Made by a program: the position numbers and the translations under genes
From: Ochotona curzoniae
Lineage: Eukaryota > Chordata > Mammalia > Lagomorpha > Ochotonidae
Assembly (NCBI RefSeq): GCF_017591425.1
Contig: NW_024467121.1
Coordinates: 20,162,707-20,226,706 of the forward strand
DNA: 64,000 nt
Direction of reading: 5' to 3'
The notes under the pieces: generated by a model
What the model was told of the DNA's origin: nothing
Databases searched by the model: none
What the model saw: only the letters and a program-made list of their open reading frames with translations
Part shown: piece after piece, positions 34,921 to 46,860 of the stretch
How positions within the stretch are numbered: the first letter of the stretch is position 1
Layout of the letters: every line of letters starts with the position of its first letter

Positions 34921-34938
34921 AGATAGATAGATAGATAG
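34921..34938. repeat. (GATA)n after an A run
   Basis: Four to five AGAT units directly follow about ten A, like a microsatellite grown from a retroposon A tail. Confidence 0.9.
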
Positions 34939-34959
34939 TTTTTACAACCAGAAAGGCCT

Positions 34960-35085
34960 GTATGCCAACCAATAACATGATTCTCTAACATTTCTGAACT
35001 TCTCTAATACTCAATTTCTTTCTCTGTAAAATGAGGAAAAAGATCTACAGTATTACTGTGAATTAAAGGCAATACATACAGAGGT
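34960..35085 (+). mobile_element. MIR
   Basis: 'ctgaacttctctaatactca' with 'atttctttctctgtaaaatg' and 'aggaaaaaga', then 'aattaaaggcaatacataca' and 'gaggtgcctgg' follow the MIR core and 3' half. It lies in the same orientation as the MIR at 34590. Confidence 0.7.
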
Positions 35086-35262
35086 GCCTGGGAGAGTATG
35101 CAGCCATCAAATGGATGCTGTTGATTCTACTTTTTTGGAGGATCAAAAATACGTATCCTCACAGCCCCTTACACACAACTCAATCATCCTGGGAACTTTT
35201 GTGGTTTTAGTCAGTATAGGATGGACGAGGTTTGCAAACTCAAGAATAAGAATAGACTATAA

Positions 35263-35590
35263 TGGGCCCAGCAGAGTAGCCTAACAGCTAAAGTCCTCTC
35301 CTTACATGAGCCAGGATCCCATATGGGCACTGGTTCTAATCCCGTCACCCCTCTTCCCATCCACTCCCTGCTTGTGGCCTGGGAAAGCAGTCAAGGACGG
35401 CCCAAAGCCTTGGGACCCTGCACCCACGTGGGAGACCCAGAAGAAGCTCCTGGCTTTGGACTGACTCGGCTTCAGCCATTGCAGCTGCTTGGGCAGTGAA
35501 TCAATGGACGGAAGACCTTCCTCTCTGTCTCTCTTTCTCTCTGTGTATCTGACTTTCCAATAAATACAAAATGAATCTTTAAAAAGAATA
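35263..35590 (+). mobile_element. Young-type CSINE, full length
   Basis: 'gggcccagcagagtagccta', 'acagctaaagtcctctcc', 'aggatcccatatgggcactg', 'cttgtggcctgggaaagcag', 'tcaaggacggcccaaagcct' and 'gactttccaataaatacaaa'. Close to the young consensus. Confidence 0.93.
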
Positions 35591-38039
35591 AGCTAGGAAA
35601 CAACAAAAGCAGGTGGGTTGAAAGGGCTAAGTGGAACAGCCAACTGACTTTGCTTCCCTAGAAAAGGATACAGTCAGCACAGCTGGGAGGCAGGGAGCTG
35701 CAATTAGGCTGCACAACCATGCAGCTGATTGACTTTTGTTGCAAATTTGGAGAGCTGAAGTCAGAATCTGAATGTGCCACAGGTTTTAATTAGCCATTTA
35801 AAAGGCTGGAAAGGTAGACATTTTTTAAAAAGTGATTCCACAACAATAAGCCAATGTGATACAGGGAAAAGACTGAGTGGGCAACATGCTGCCTCTGCTG
35901 AAAATTCAAACTTCGTTGTTGTTGTGCTGAGATAAAAGGAACTCCCAAGCTAATGGCATAGAAAACACATTCTCATCATTCCGCCCTCAAAGCCAACAAA
36001 GAATACTACCTGCTCTCACTGTGCTCAGCAGCAGACAAGCAGATAAATGAAATGCATCTTGCTTGTCTGAATCCTGACATCACATCTCTGAAGATAAGCA
36101 GCCAGTATATTGATTCCCTGTTCACTAGGACTTCAAGCAACTCAGAACAAGTCCAGCAGTGGACCAGTCAATCATTGCAACCCTGTTTCTAGAATGTCTG
36201 TGATAGTCCCCAGTGAAATATCTGCAAATTCTCAGTAGCTCCATTACACTAATCAAAACACAAAAGGCTCACTCTGTTGCTCAGGTAAAGTTTTACCAGC
36301 AATTTCCCCTCCTCCTCCCTCTGAACTTGTCCAATAAAACAACCCCTCAGAGGAAACTAAGGGTTGATGTGAAATTATACATGAGGAAATTACTCACAGG
36401 CAACAACCAACAAACCAACCTCCTACTAGCAGACTCAGACTTCCTGTCCCTACAGAGAGCCACAGGTGACTAGGATGGGTATTCCCAATGCATTTGCAGT
36501 GCCAAAGCAGGTATTACAGAGATACTTAAGGGAAGTGGCATTGTAACACGCGCCATGATAAGAAGAGCCCTGGCCTTAATAAAGAAACAGAACTTGGCAC
36601 TCCAGTGTGAGCTTAATGTTTAAGACCCATTCTTCCTTATAAAATATCCGATACTTATTGCCAAGAGCAGCTAGAGAAACGTCTCTATGCTGGGCATTCA
36701 GATATCATCCCTTCCTGGCCCCTTCCATAACAGCCCTTATGGCTCTATGCTAGATCTGTTATTTCTGGCATGCAGGATCCATGGATTACAAGCAATTTTT
36801 TTTTAGCACATTGTACTAACATTGCTCCAAGCTCTGAGTTTGAAGCATTTATCTTCATCAACTCCTGTTTATCTCTTTTTTTTCACTACTGCATAGCACG
36901 TGCATAAGTAGAAGTAGTTGGCTTTAATTTCAGTGGTTTTTCTACCTATAGTTGTCTTTACTTGAATAACAATTTCTGGGTTTGTGTATATCCATCTGGA
37001 TTCTTTACATGTAGCCTAAGGTGTCTTGACAGCACCTCATCTGTCCACACACACCCATCTCTGACTGCTATAAAGTAGACATTCTCTAGACTAATGTTAA
37101 CCACTATTCATCTTTTATTTCCATGGGGGTAATTGTTGCTATCACTAAACACTGGCTTTGGCATGTTAGCAAACGTGTTACAAGAACAACCACTGCCACA
37201 AACTCAGTAATGCTTCAGTTTGTTCAAGGCAGTTGTGCTGCCCCAAAATTTCCAGAAATTAATTAGGAATCCTAGATTAGAGCAGCATATCTCTCTGTCA
37301 TTAGGAATTTTTGTTAGTTTTGCCATCTAGTAGGCAAAGGGAATAATCAGGACTTTGCTGTCCTGATTTTCTAGGCATTGTATAGAATCAGCACAGATCA
37401 TTTATCCACATGCTAGAAAATTTTGATCCATGATTTTTTAAAGAATCGGGCAGCAAATCCAACCTCCAACATAGAAAGATGCAATAGCCTAGAATAGAAG
37501 AGATAGCTTTCAAATCACATTAAACTCCACAGCAAGAATTGTACAGGCCAGGAAGAAGGTGAAATAGAAGGAGGATCCCTTTGAGTCCTAAATCTGGGTA
37601 TATTCCACAAAGTCTTTTTGTGTCTTTCTTCCTATTCCTGGGAACTTTCTAAAAAGGATGTTCTTTCTGTTGCACTCACCATCAATTTGATTGCAAAGAA
37701 CAAAGTCCAACCCCTTGCTTAGTCCCATGACATCCTCAACCTCCCTGCAGACACTGAAGGAGACACCTCTCCCTTTGCAGAACACCCCTTTCAGTAGACT
37801 GCTGCCTGGAATTCTTAGTAGCACAGATGAAGAGTTCCTGGTTTCAATCCAAGAAAGCAGCTCTGGTTGATTCAAGATAAAGAGGTGTTATTAGAAGTAT
37901 TTTGGGAACTCACTGAACCAAGCAAAAGACTACAGAGCCAGTACCTGAGGGTGAACAAAAGCTAGGGATGTGGGTTATAAGGGGACAGGTGCAGCCAGCA
38001 CAATCAAAGTCAGAATACTGACTCTGCCTAGTAATCTTT
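35591..38039. other. Repeat-poor unique block
   Basis: About 2.4 kb with no interspersed repeat that I recognise, unusual for this window. 35600-36200 has the base balance and short conserved-looking motifs (gttttaattagccatttaaa, agataaaagga) of a possible enhancer. The open frame at 36213-36473 has no known motif, and no splice-bounded exon is evident. Confidence 0.35.
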
Positions 38040-38067
38040 AAGTGTACCACCTTGTAGTGGTACACTT
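38040..38067. repeat. Perfect 11 bp inverted repeat
   Basis: Arms AAGTGTACCAC (38040-38050) and GTGGTACACTT (38057-38067) are exact reverse complements around a 6-base loop, cttgta. Confidence 0.97.
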
Positions 38068-38364
38068 CCTGCTTAAGAGACTCAAGCACAAGGCAAGGTC
38101 ATTCAATCTGATGGGTCAAAGTCACAAACCTATGCTCAGCTGCCCAGGAAAAGAGAAGGGACATCTGGTCCTAATTAGATTTTTTGTTGGGCAGTGAGAC
38201 TCTGCCTTACATACCCAGTGGTACAGCCCCTTAAATCATCAAAGGATATAAAGATGGTTTGCCAACAAATAAATTAATGACTAACCCAGAGGCAAACACC
38301 CAGAACAGATGATATCTAAACAGAAGGACAACTAAAAAAATTTACTTCAACCTTGGTCATATAA

Positions 38365-38502
38365 TTTTGGGTTTGGGATCTTGATCGACACATCTGTAAA
38401 GCACCAACTATGAAATCACTATTTGAGAAGCTGCAGTGAGATTTAGAGATATGTCTGTAAGTGCCCAAAGAAGGAATATAGTAGACAGGTCAGTAACAGT
38501 TA
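38365..38502 (+). mobile_element. Possible MIR 3' half
   Basis: 'cacatctgtaaagcaccaac', 'gctgcagtgagatttagaga' with 'tatgtctgtaagtgcccaaa' and 'ggtcagtaacagttattatc' follow the 3' half of MIR loosely. Confidence 0.5.
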
Positions 38503-38549
38503 TTATCTAATTTCAACAAGAAAAATTACTTCACCAAAGAAAGCGGTGG

Positions 38550-38877
38550 TAGAGCCAACATCAGGGCATAGGCAATAAAGCCACCTCCTGTGATGCCTGT
38601 ATCCCATATGGGCACAGGTTCCAGTCCCAACTGTTTTGTTTCTGATCCTGCTCCCTGTTTGTGTACCTGGGAAAGCAGGAGAGGATGGCCCAAGTGCTTG
38701 AGTCCCTGCATCCATGTTGGATACCCAGACAAACCTTCTGGCTGTGGCTTGGTCCCACCCTGGTCATTGTGGCCATTGGGAGGGTGAACCAGCAGATGGT
38801 AAACCTCTTGCTATCTCATGTCTCTCCCTCTCTATGTAATTCTTTCAAATAAATAAGTTTTTTTTTTTAAAAAAAAG
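38550..38877 (+). mobile_element. Old CSINE
   Basis: 'aaagccacctcctgtgatgc', 'gtatcccatatgggcacagg', 'tacctgggaaagcaggagag' with 'gatggcccaagtgcttgag', 'attgggagggtgaaccagca' and 'tctttcaaataaataagttt'. Confidence 0.85.
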
Positions 38878-40215
38878 ATGAAAGTGATGGTAAGAAACGA
38901 GGCAATATCTGTTGGTTTGATTTCTTTCTCTTAAGGACTTAGCAACACAAATTATACAATCTAAAGACACAGAAAAGTGGCAGTAGGGAGAAAAGTAGGT
39001 AGGAAAGATTAGGGACCTTTAACAAGTTTTCTAGCATAGCAAAGCATGTAGCAGAGAGATGTCACTGAGTCAAAAGAGGAGAGAAGAAAGAAGACAGGAG
39101 GGGAGCAAGGGGATCAACAAAATGTCTATGGGCAAAGGAAAGGGGGACAGACTTCCCCAGCTGACTTTCCAACACTGAGCCCATATGATATTGAAAAGAA
39201 AAGCCAAGCAGGAGTTCCAGACTCTCGATGGGTGAGGATGAGACTCTGGTGTCCAGAGATGTAACTACCCAAGGACTGCTTAGGGGATGGCACAAGTCAT
39301 CTGCCAGGTTTCCTTCCAGTTAAGGTGACCAAGAGTCTCAGCTTGTCTGGGATTGACTGAACTTCTTAGAATATTTCTGGAGAGCTTCTGAGAGCCCCAT
39401 TTCCTGGAGTAGATACAGTGAAAGACTCAGGGAACACCATCTCTTTGGTGCCCAGCGGGGACTCCTCCCACAGTTCCGATGCTCTCGAATCAGTCTGACT
39501 TAACACCTTGCATATGCTGTCCCTAGGCCAGGCCAAAGCTGCAGCTGCTTCCTTGACACACTGAAGAGGAGCCCTGTGTTCCAAAGAAGGCCTCTCCTAA
39601 CTAGCACATCTGGTAGGGAGCACTGCACCAGGAGCACCTACATTCTCACCGAATGTTGCAGTGCTTCACTAAGATTCCTCCTTCTCCACCTAACAATCTT
39701 CCAAGATCACTGTGTAGCGCACGACTTTGACAAGTACAAGCAAGTGGATGTTGCCAGGGTTGACCTTGTATTCTAGACTTCTCTGAGTGCTAGACACCAT
39801 ACAGCCAATAGTCTGCGTGATCACCCCCTGTCTAATTGGCATCTTAAACACAGAGCTCTTCATTGACATTCTCCATTCTCCCAAACCTGCTCTTGGTCTT
39901 ATCCAGAAAATCAGAGAAAGATTGCATCCCAAATTACAAATCCCAAACTTAAAACAAAATTTAACAAAACACTCAGGATAATTTTGAGCCTGCCATAATG
40001 TGCTTTACTCTTTTGCTTGCTGTGTTTAAAGTGACTGTGCTTGGGTTGGCTGTGCCCTCTTAGGACCCAAAGCACTCAAGAGCTTTAATGATCCCATTGG
40101 CCATAAACCCACATCAACTAAATCAAGGATTCACCTCACTTCTTCTCATTTTTCATCAGATCTAATCACATAATGTGAGCATCAAACTGTCATTGTTAAA
40201 AAGAGAAAGAGGGTG
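38878..40215. other. Unique sequence, nothing recognised
   Basis: No repeat family or gene recognised. The short open frames between 39060 and 39980 on both strands carry no known motif. Confidence 0.35.
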
Positions 40216-40520
40216 AAGCAAAAAAGCGGTCACCTGGGACATACGTCCCTCACATCTAAGTGCCTTGGTTTCAGTACCACCTCCATTCCTGATGGAGAAG
40301 CTTCCTTCTCACAAGCTGCCTCAGAGGCACCAGGTAATGATTCAGGGACTTGGGACTCTATCACCCAAACAGGAGACTCAGATTTAATTTTGGCCTCTTG
40401 ATTTCAGCCTTCCCTGGCTCTGGCTGCTGCAGCAATTGGAAAGTGAACCGGCAGCTGAAAGCTATTTTTCTGTGTCTGTCTCTATCTACATTCAAATAGA
40501 TAACAATTTTAAAAAGAGGG
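40216..40520 (+). mobile_element. Old CSINE-related element, variant subfamily
   Basis: The 5' part differs from the common CSINE: 'gtccctcacatctaagtgcc' with 'ttggtttcagtaccacctc'. It then resumes the shared order 'gggacttgggactctatcac', 'aggagactcagatttaattt', 'ccctggctctggctgctgca' and 'agtgaaccggcagctgaaag'. Copies at 44555 and 58545 belong with it. It probably belongs to an older lagomorph C-repeat subfamily. Confidence 0.6.
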
Positions 40521-41000
40521 TAAGAGAGGGAGAGAGATGGAAGATGGGAGAAAGGGGTGGGAGGAAAGAGAAAGACCCTTAGCCCTACTGATGCTATATG
40601 GCTATTGCTAGGACCAGAGTAATAGGAGAAACCACTAAGTGTCAGGCAAATGTTATTTGCTGTTCATTATGGGGACCACTTAAGGTCCCTCTGAGAACAT
40701 GTTATTTACTCTGAGCCTAATAGAACTGTATGGGCTAAGGGCTGCAAAGGTTGAAGGCTCCTAGCAGCAGGGCTTTGGTAACCTTGGTTTCTCAGCCACT
40801 TCTGGTAGCATTTGCCCCTGACTCCACTCACCATTCCAAGGTCTCACCATAAGTCTATACCATTGACAGAACCTTTTCAATTTACCTCTTGGCAAGCACA
40901 ACCTCTCATCAGTCATGGAGAGCAAACCCATCCTACACTCAAATTAAACTGAGTGCTCCCTCCTGAAGCCATGCCTGAGAACTGCTTCCCTAGCAACAAG
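40521..41000. other. Unique sequence after an AG-rich tail
   Basis: An AG-rich run (about 40514-40572) probably belongs to the preceding SINE tail. The rest is unrecognised. Confidence 0.35.
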
Positions 41001-41014
41001 AAGCCATTAGGGAC

Positions 41015-41225
41015 ACTTCACTAACATCTGTTGCCAGTTTACCATGTGCCAGGCATTACACCAAGTGATTTTCACAATTCTTCTGCAATGCAAATATACT
41101 CATGTTCCTTCACTTATGGAAGAAACAGAGCTTTTTGAGATGAAATAACTTGCCTAAAGATGTGCAGCAACAACTGGGGGAGCCAACAACTGAGTTCTGG
41201 CCTATCCTAGCATTTTGAGTCTTAG
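41015..41225 (-). mobile_element. MIR
   Basis: 'accatgtgccaggcattaca' with 'ccaagtgattttcacaattc', 'actcatgttccttcacttat', 'gaaataacttgcctaaagat' with 'gtgcagcaac', and 'ccaacaactgagttctggcc' are the complement of nearly full-length MIR. Confidence 0.75.
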
Positions 41226-41449
41226 GCAATGAGTGATATTCTGCCAAGAAATTCAATCAGATCCACCTCATTTCTTCCTTAGGAAAAATAATCCCACATT
41301 CCATTCCATCATTTCTCCAAAGAACCTTTAAAGTATCTACTGATGGTCCCTTATATTTTGAGGAAGATACACAATTTTTGTAATTGACATACTCCTGTTA
41401 TTTATTCCTTTTTGATCTATAAGTAATTCAGGAACACAATTCCTTTTAT

Positions 41450-41771
41450 TAAAATATTTATTTGCTTAAAAGGGTTCTAGGGAGACATACACATTAAAAA
41501 AAGAGAGAGAAGGAAGTAAGGAGGAATGGAGAGAGAGAGGTCTTTCACCTGCAGGTTCATATCCCAAATGGTTGCTACAGCTAGAGTTGGATCAGGCCTC
41601 ATTCAGGAGCCAGGAACCAAGTGGGTGCCTGGGTTCCAAGTACTTGGACCATTATCCACTGCATTTCCTGGTGTCTTAGCAGGCAGCAGGATTGAAAGTA
41701 GAGCAGCCAAGCCTAGAACCAGCACTTACATGGGATGTCAGTGTCAGAGTTTCAGGCAATGCCAGTCCCCT
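41450..41771 (-). mobile_element. Old CSINE
   Basis: Reverse C-repeat: 'taaaatatttatttgcttaa', the AG-rich tail, 'ggtctttcacctgcaggttc', 'ggaccattatccactgcatt', 'gagcagccaagcctagaacc' and 'ttcaggcaatgccagtcccc'. Confidence 0.85.
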
Positions 41772-41983
41772 AGAAATAAAATTCTAATACTGAGAACACA
41801 AAAGCTGGCATGGCATTTCACCCTGAATCTCCTGTTATTTTAATTATCTGGCACATTCATGGAAAAAAGTATCCTGAAGGTGCTGTCCTTTTTTTGTGTG
41901 GTGATATTGCTGGATAATTTAAGAACTGAAGTCCTTATGACAAGAATGCTTTGTAACGTGTATAATACTCCAAGGGATTAATG

Positions 41984-42050
41984 CATTTTTTAAAGATTTC
42001 TTTATTTTTTATAAGACAGACAGACATGCAGTCAGGCCACAATGCCAGGT
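41984..42050 (-). mobile_element. CSINE with large internal deletion
   Basis: The tail complement 'ttttttaaagatttctttat' with 'tttttataagaca' is joined within 30 bases to the head complement 'caggccacaatgccagg'. About 250 bases of body are missing between. Confidence 0.55.
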
Positions 42051-42151
42051 TTAAGAGGACAATTCTCCACAATACTTTATTTTCTTAACCACTTGAAAAG
42101 CTAGTTTTAATTAGAGTAAACTAAAGAGGCTTGTAAATGTACTAGTCCCTT

Positions 42152-42475
42152 GGGCCCAGAGTGATGGTCTAGTGGCTAAATCCTTACCTTGCATGCACCT
42201 GGATCCCATATGAGTGCCAGTTTTTGTTCTACCTGCTCCACCTTCCATCCAGCTCTCTGTTTGTGGGCCTGGGAAAGCAGTCAAGGACGGCCCAAAGCCT
42301 TGAAATCCTTCACCCACATGGGAGACCTGGAGGAAGTTGAAAGTTCCTGGCTTGGAACTTGGATAGGTTCAGCTCTGGCCATTGTGTCCAGTTGGGGAGT
42401 GAACCAGCAGACAGAAGATCTTTCTCTCTGTATCTCCTCTCTGTAAATCTGGATTTCCTATAATAAAGTAAATTC
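42152..42475 (+). mobile_element. Young-type CSINE, full length
   Basis: 'tgggcccagagtgatggtct' with 'agtggctaaatccttacctt', 'acctggatcccatatgagtg', 'tgtgggcctgggaaagcagt' with 'caaggacggcccaaagcctt', and 'gatttcctataataaagtaa'. Confidence 0.92.
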
Positions 42476-44554
42476 TTAACCTCCCCCCCAAATGGCATTA
42501 GTGGGATGTGTCTGGTAGATTACTATTCATGAATAACCTAAGTTGTTAAAACCATGGATCCTAGCCCACCAGCCACCTGCTGAGACTGTACCAATTGGTT
42601 AAGTGACACTGAGAACAGAAGGAAGGAAAAAGCGGAAACAAAAGACAAGACAAGACGCTGTTTGGATTGTGTCCTTATTTCAGAGTGGTGTAGGGGTGTG
42701 AGGGGAACACCCACATGGCCTCTGATTATAATCAACCAATCTGTTCAATGAACAGTGGTGATGGTTCCAACACACATCCATGCCATAGAATCCTTTGCTT
42801 CTGAGAAAATGAGCTACATCATAGCAATGGTATGTAAGAGACAGCAGTAATAATTTCCCATGTGAATTACATCAGAATAATAGATGGTGATCTGTAAATC
42901 AAATCATGTACTGATTTAGAGGCTACCCCAGATTTGTGCTCATGTGGGCTGAGTGTTGATAGTATCTGATATGAAGAAGACGGCTGTGGGAGTCACAGTC
43001 CCGATAGTGACACAACAATGGCACTGTCATTATTTCTCTGAAAAAGGCACACGGTAAATCTAAGGCTGCTGTTACAACTGATTCACTGTCTTGGCAGCTT
43101 CAGTCAGAAATCACATCAGCAACTGCATGACAACTATGACTTCTCAGACCTTTCCCAAATGCTTTTCTTCCCCTGGATGTGCATGACATCTCTATCATGT
43201 GGCATGCTCCACGCATGTGTCAGGCCTCTCCCTGTACGGGACTATTGGTGTGTGATGATAAATACTGCCATGATCTACAGTGATTCGTACCCCTCCACAC
43301 GCCAGCAAAGGTTGCCTAGCAACTGTTGTTACGGGCAACTAGCATACTAGCATGTTTAGTTTAATTCAGTGGCAACAGGAGGACATCTTCAGTCTCCTGA
43401 TGGAGGCTCAAGTTATGCCCTAGAGACCAGGGCCCTCTCACAAACCCACACCACTTACAACCTCCCTTGCACCTCTGTAAAGTTTCAGCATTATTGCAAA
43501 ATTCACTCACGTTACAAGATCAAAATTGCCAGGCTGAAGCTACCACACATGCCACACAGGGAGCAGAAAGGGTTAGTACCTGATTCTTATTTTGAGGTAA
43601 CAGCTTGGCCTCATTCCCTCCCCTATTTAATATTCATAACATTGACTTCAAAATGATTTCCAAACTATGAAGTGTGGTACAAAAATGAAAAGTAAAAACA
43701 TGAGGAAAAGGTCCTTTATTAAGCCCCCTGTTGGGATACTTTTCTCTTTAACGCACTTGAAAAAAAAATCCTGGACAATTTAGCATTCAGATGCATCAAC
43801 AGAACAGCCTTGAGAATGTCTGTGTTCCTGGATTACACCACCCCCTACTGATTGATCCTCTTAATGGCTCAGCATTTTGCAAATGAGGAAGCAGTTACTT
43901 CTTTTCTGTTGGCTATTAATTCAGCCTACACAGGGTTTGGCTGGTTTAATGAGAATAGAAAATCTTCAACCAAAACAAAATGCTGTCAAGGTGTATAATA
44001 AATAGCCTATGAAAAAGAGCTTATAATAAAACAGCCCAGCAAATGCAAAATTTAATTTCACCTCACCATATTTTATAAAATAGTCACTCAGTTCTTACTC
44101 AGATAAAAGAGAATGTATGCCAAGTAAGACCAGTTTTGACCTGAGCTCCCTTCACATGAACAACTCATCAGTAACTCAGTAGGAATTACCTGAGCCTGTT
44201 ATTTGGAACTGTCAGCACTTTTAAGACAACCTTGTAATTATGTGTGCCTGATTTTCCACCAATAATTAAGATTTTTTTTATTTAGCAGAAGAAATATTTC
44301 AATGATGAATTTACAGCTAATCCTTTTTTAAAAAAAAGCCTTCTATTTTGAAAAACTGGAAACATATGACATAATGGACACCCATGAGTTCAGATATCTC
44401 CTCTTTTGGTTTGTATTATGTAATTTATATTATATATGTAACCAATATCAAAATTACTGAATTAAGTAACACATAGTTTCACAAAGCTCTACACTGCTAC
44501 TACAGAGTACTGGGGAACATTTGTTTTTTCCTCCTAAAAAAACAACAGAGGAAG
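42476..44554. other. Repeat-poor unique block
   Basis: About 2 kb with no recognised interspersed repeat. The AT-rich part at 43870-44290 holds many TAAT/ATTA motifs and lacks slippage tracts, as in conserved non-coding DNA. Open frames at 43159-43656 have no known motif. Confidence 0.35.
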
Positions 44555-44818
44555 TCCAGCTGCCCACGACCCAAAAGAAAGTGCCTCAGCTGATACACCT
44601 TGGGCTCCTGACTCCAGCATCCTGCTACTGTAGACGCAAGGAGAGTGGTGAGGGCTCAAGTTGTTAGGTCCTCACTATTAATGTGGGAGACCTGACTTGC
44701 CGTCCCAGGCCTTACTTCTGGCCAGTACAGTCTTGGCTTATGCAACCCTTTGGAGACTGAACCACAGAATGAGGGTTCATTCTCTCTTGCTCTTTTTTTC
44801 CCCTTCTATATATCATTC
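44555..44818 (+). mobile_element. Old CSINE-related element, variant subfamily
   Basis: 'aagtgcctcagctgatacac', 'tgggctcctgactccagcat', 'ctactgtagacgcaaggaga', 'gagggctcaagttgttaggt', 'aatgtgggagacctgacttg' and 'ccttctatatatcattctcg' match the older C-repeat order with the variant head seen at 40216 and 58545. A GGAA array replaces the tail. Confidence 0.6.
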
Positions 44819-44878
44819 TCGGAAGGAAGGAAGGAAAGAAGGAAGGAGAGAGGAAGGAAGGGAAGGAGGGAGGGAAGT
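44819..44878. repeat. (GGAA)n microsatellite
   Basis: About 60 bases of GGAA/GGAG units, grown from the end of the preceding SINE. Confidence 0.95.
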
Positions 44879-44885
44879 ACTGTCA

Positions 44886-45945
44886 GGAGCAGGAAGAACT
44901 AAAGCATAAGAACTACACAACTTCAAGGTGCTTGTTCCTCTCTGCCCAGAAGCAAGAAGAGTGGCCTTCTGAGACCCTTCAGGCTATACAGGCTGAGATT
45001 TCCAGGGTGGTTTAGGAAAAGCAAGGCTATTCCTAGGACATCTGTTTTCCTAACCTGTGTCACCACAAACTGACTTGCCTGGAATGCTAAGCACTGAGGG
45101 AGTTGGGAACCACTGTCTGTTCTGGGGAGACCAGCCTGAGCACTGTGGTTAGCCAACTGTAGGATAACTTGTTGCTGTTATCGCCACATCCTGCTGTGAT
45201 AGGCTAAGCACACAATCTGGAGAAATTAAAACTCCCTCAGTCTTGGGACCTTGGAAATATGGTAAATGGCATATTTCCAATGTGAAAGCAGAGATGATCC
45301 TGGAGAAATAAAGTTAGCTTCTACTGATAGAATATTTATTACCATTAGGAGTAATAAGGAAGGTAGGAAGGGGAAGGAAAGCTGGGAGTGCTAGACTCCA
45401 ATCTTTCCCAGGTGTTCCTTTCCAATACGGTGGTGTGTCATCAGGTACATCCAGTACACCTACAAGTCAGATGCTAACCAAAATCAAAAGAATTCCTCAA
45501 GCTAATTTTATTTCCACAAATCTCTGTGGGACTACATCTCTATATTAGATTTTGCAGGCATCTTTTACAAGTCACTGCTAAGGAGGCTGCAGAAATCCAG
45601 TGATGGATAGCCCATAGGTATAGGTAGTATAGTAATGGTAATAAAAAATGACAAAAGTCCAATAATGGCACACAAAGGATAACGTCTGCATTCACACATT
45701 CTTTGTAAGGATTTAAAGCATAACCTGTGCCTCTAGCACATGACCTCTGAACAAAACTACAAGGTAAAGCAAGGAGAAGGAGGCAATAAATGCCAAATTA
45801 AACCATGACAGATGGGATGTAAGACGGACCCTGTCCTTTGTACAAATAATGAGAAACAAAGCAATGAACCCTCCCAGGCTTTTCCTGGGGAGATGAGGAA
45901 GGGAGCTAGGAGTCAAAGGGATGCTGCTGGTGACAATGGATGCTA
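44886..45945. other. Unique sequence, nothing recognised
   Basis: No repeat or gene recognised. The minus-strand open frame at about 45713-46009 (98 codons) shows no motif known to me. Confidence 0.35.
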
Positions 45946-45984
45946 CTGTGGCCAAGTGTGAGAGTTCCTTAGAAAAGCCAGAAA

Positions 45985-46860
45985 TAGAATACCCATCAAA
46001 TCGAACCATCTCACTCCTGGTTACATATCTGAAAGAGCTGAAAGCAAAATCTTGAACAGATACTCTTTTTAAAAAAAAAATTAGTGATTTTTTAAGTGGA
46101 AAGTCAGATATACAGAGAGGAGAAGAGACAGAGAGGAAGATCTTTGGTCTGCTGATTCACTCCCCAAGTGGCTGCAACAGCCAGAGCTGAGCCCGTCTGA
46201 AGCCAGGAGCCTGGAGCTTCTTCCGGGTTTCCCACACAGGTGTAGGGTCCCAAGGCTTTGGGCCATCCTAGATTGCTTTTCCAGACCACAAGCAGGGAGC
46301 TGGATGGGAAGCAGGGCTTCCAGGACATGACCTGGTGCCCATATGGAATCGTAGCATGTGCAAGGTGAGGACTTTGGGTACTGGGCTATGGTGCCAGGCC
46401 TTTGAATAAATATTCTGACTTACATGCTTGTAACAGTGCTGTGTACAATAACTAAAACATGGAAGCAACCCATGTACCCGCTGATGGATGAATAAATAAA
46501 ATGTGGTATTTAAATGCCAAGTACCCTCCAGTCTTACTAAAGGATAGTCTGACCAATGCTACACATGAATGAACTTTGAATGCTTATTAAATGAGCCAGG
46601 CACAAAAAGAAAAACACTGTAAGATTCCATATATATATTCGATGTCTCTAGAGTCATCAAATTTAAAGACAGGTGGTAGAATCCAGTTAGAAACTCAGGG
46701 ATAGAAACAGGAAAATTATGATTTTAATGGGAAAAGACTTTCAGTTTGGGAAGATGAAGTTCTAAAAATAGATAACTGTCCAATAGAGATGTACTTAGTA
46801 GTGACAAACTAATGGTAACTTACATTGTTTATATAGTGTTACAATAAAAATTAAAAATAC
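45985..46860 (+). mobile_element. Old L1 (L1M type), split by a CSINE
   Basis: The left part reads 'tctcactcctggttacatat' with 'ctgaaagagctgaaagcaaa'. After the SINE it continues 'gctgtgtacaataactaaaa' with 'catggaagcaacccatgtac', 'ccgctgatggatgaataaat', 'aaaaatgtggtatt'-type text, 'aagattccatatatatattc' and 'gggaagatgaagttctaaaa'. It ends in an A-rich tail near 46860. This is the standard order of L1M ORF2 end to 3' UTR. No frame survives. Confidence 0.8.
46076..46402 (-). mobile_element. Young-type CSINE inside the L1M
   Basis: Reverse C-repeat: 'aagtggaaagtcagatatac', 'gaagccaggagcctggagct', 'gggccatcctagattgcttt', 'ggtgcccatatggaatcgta' and 'gggctatggtgccaggcc'. The L1M text resumes directly after. 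Confidence 0.92.
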
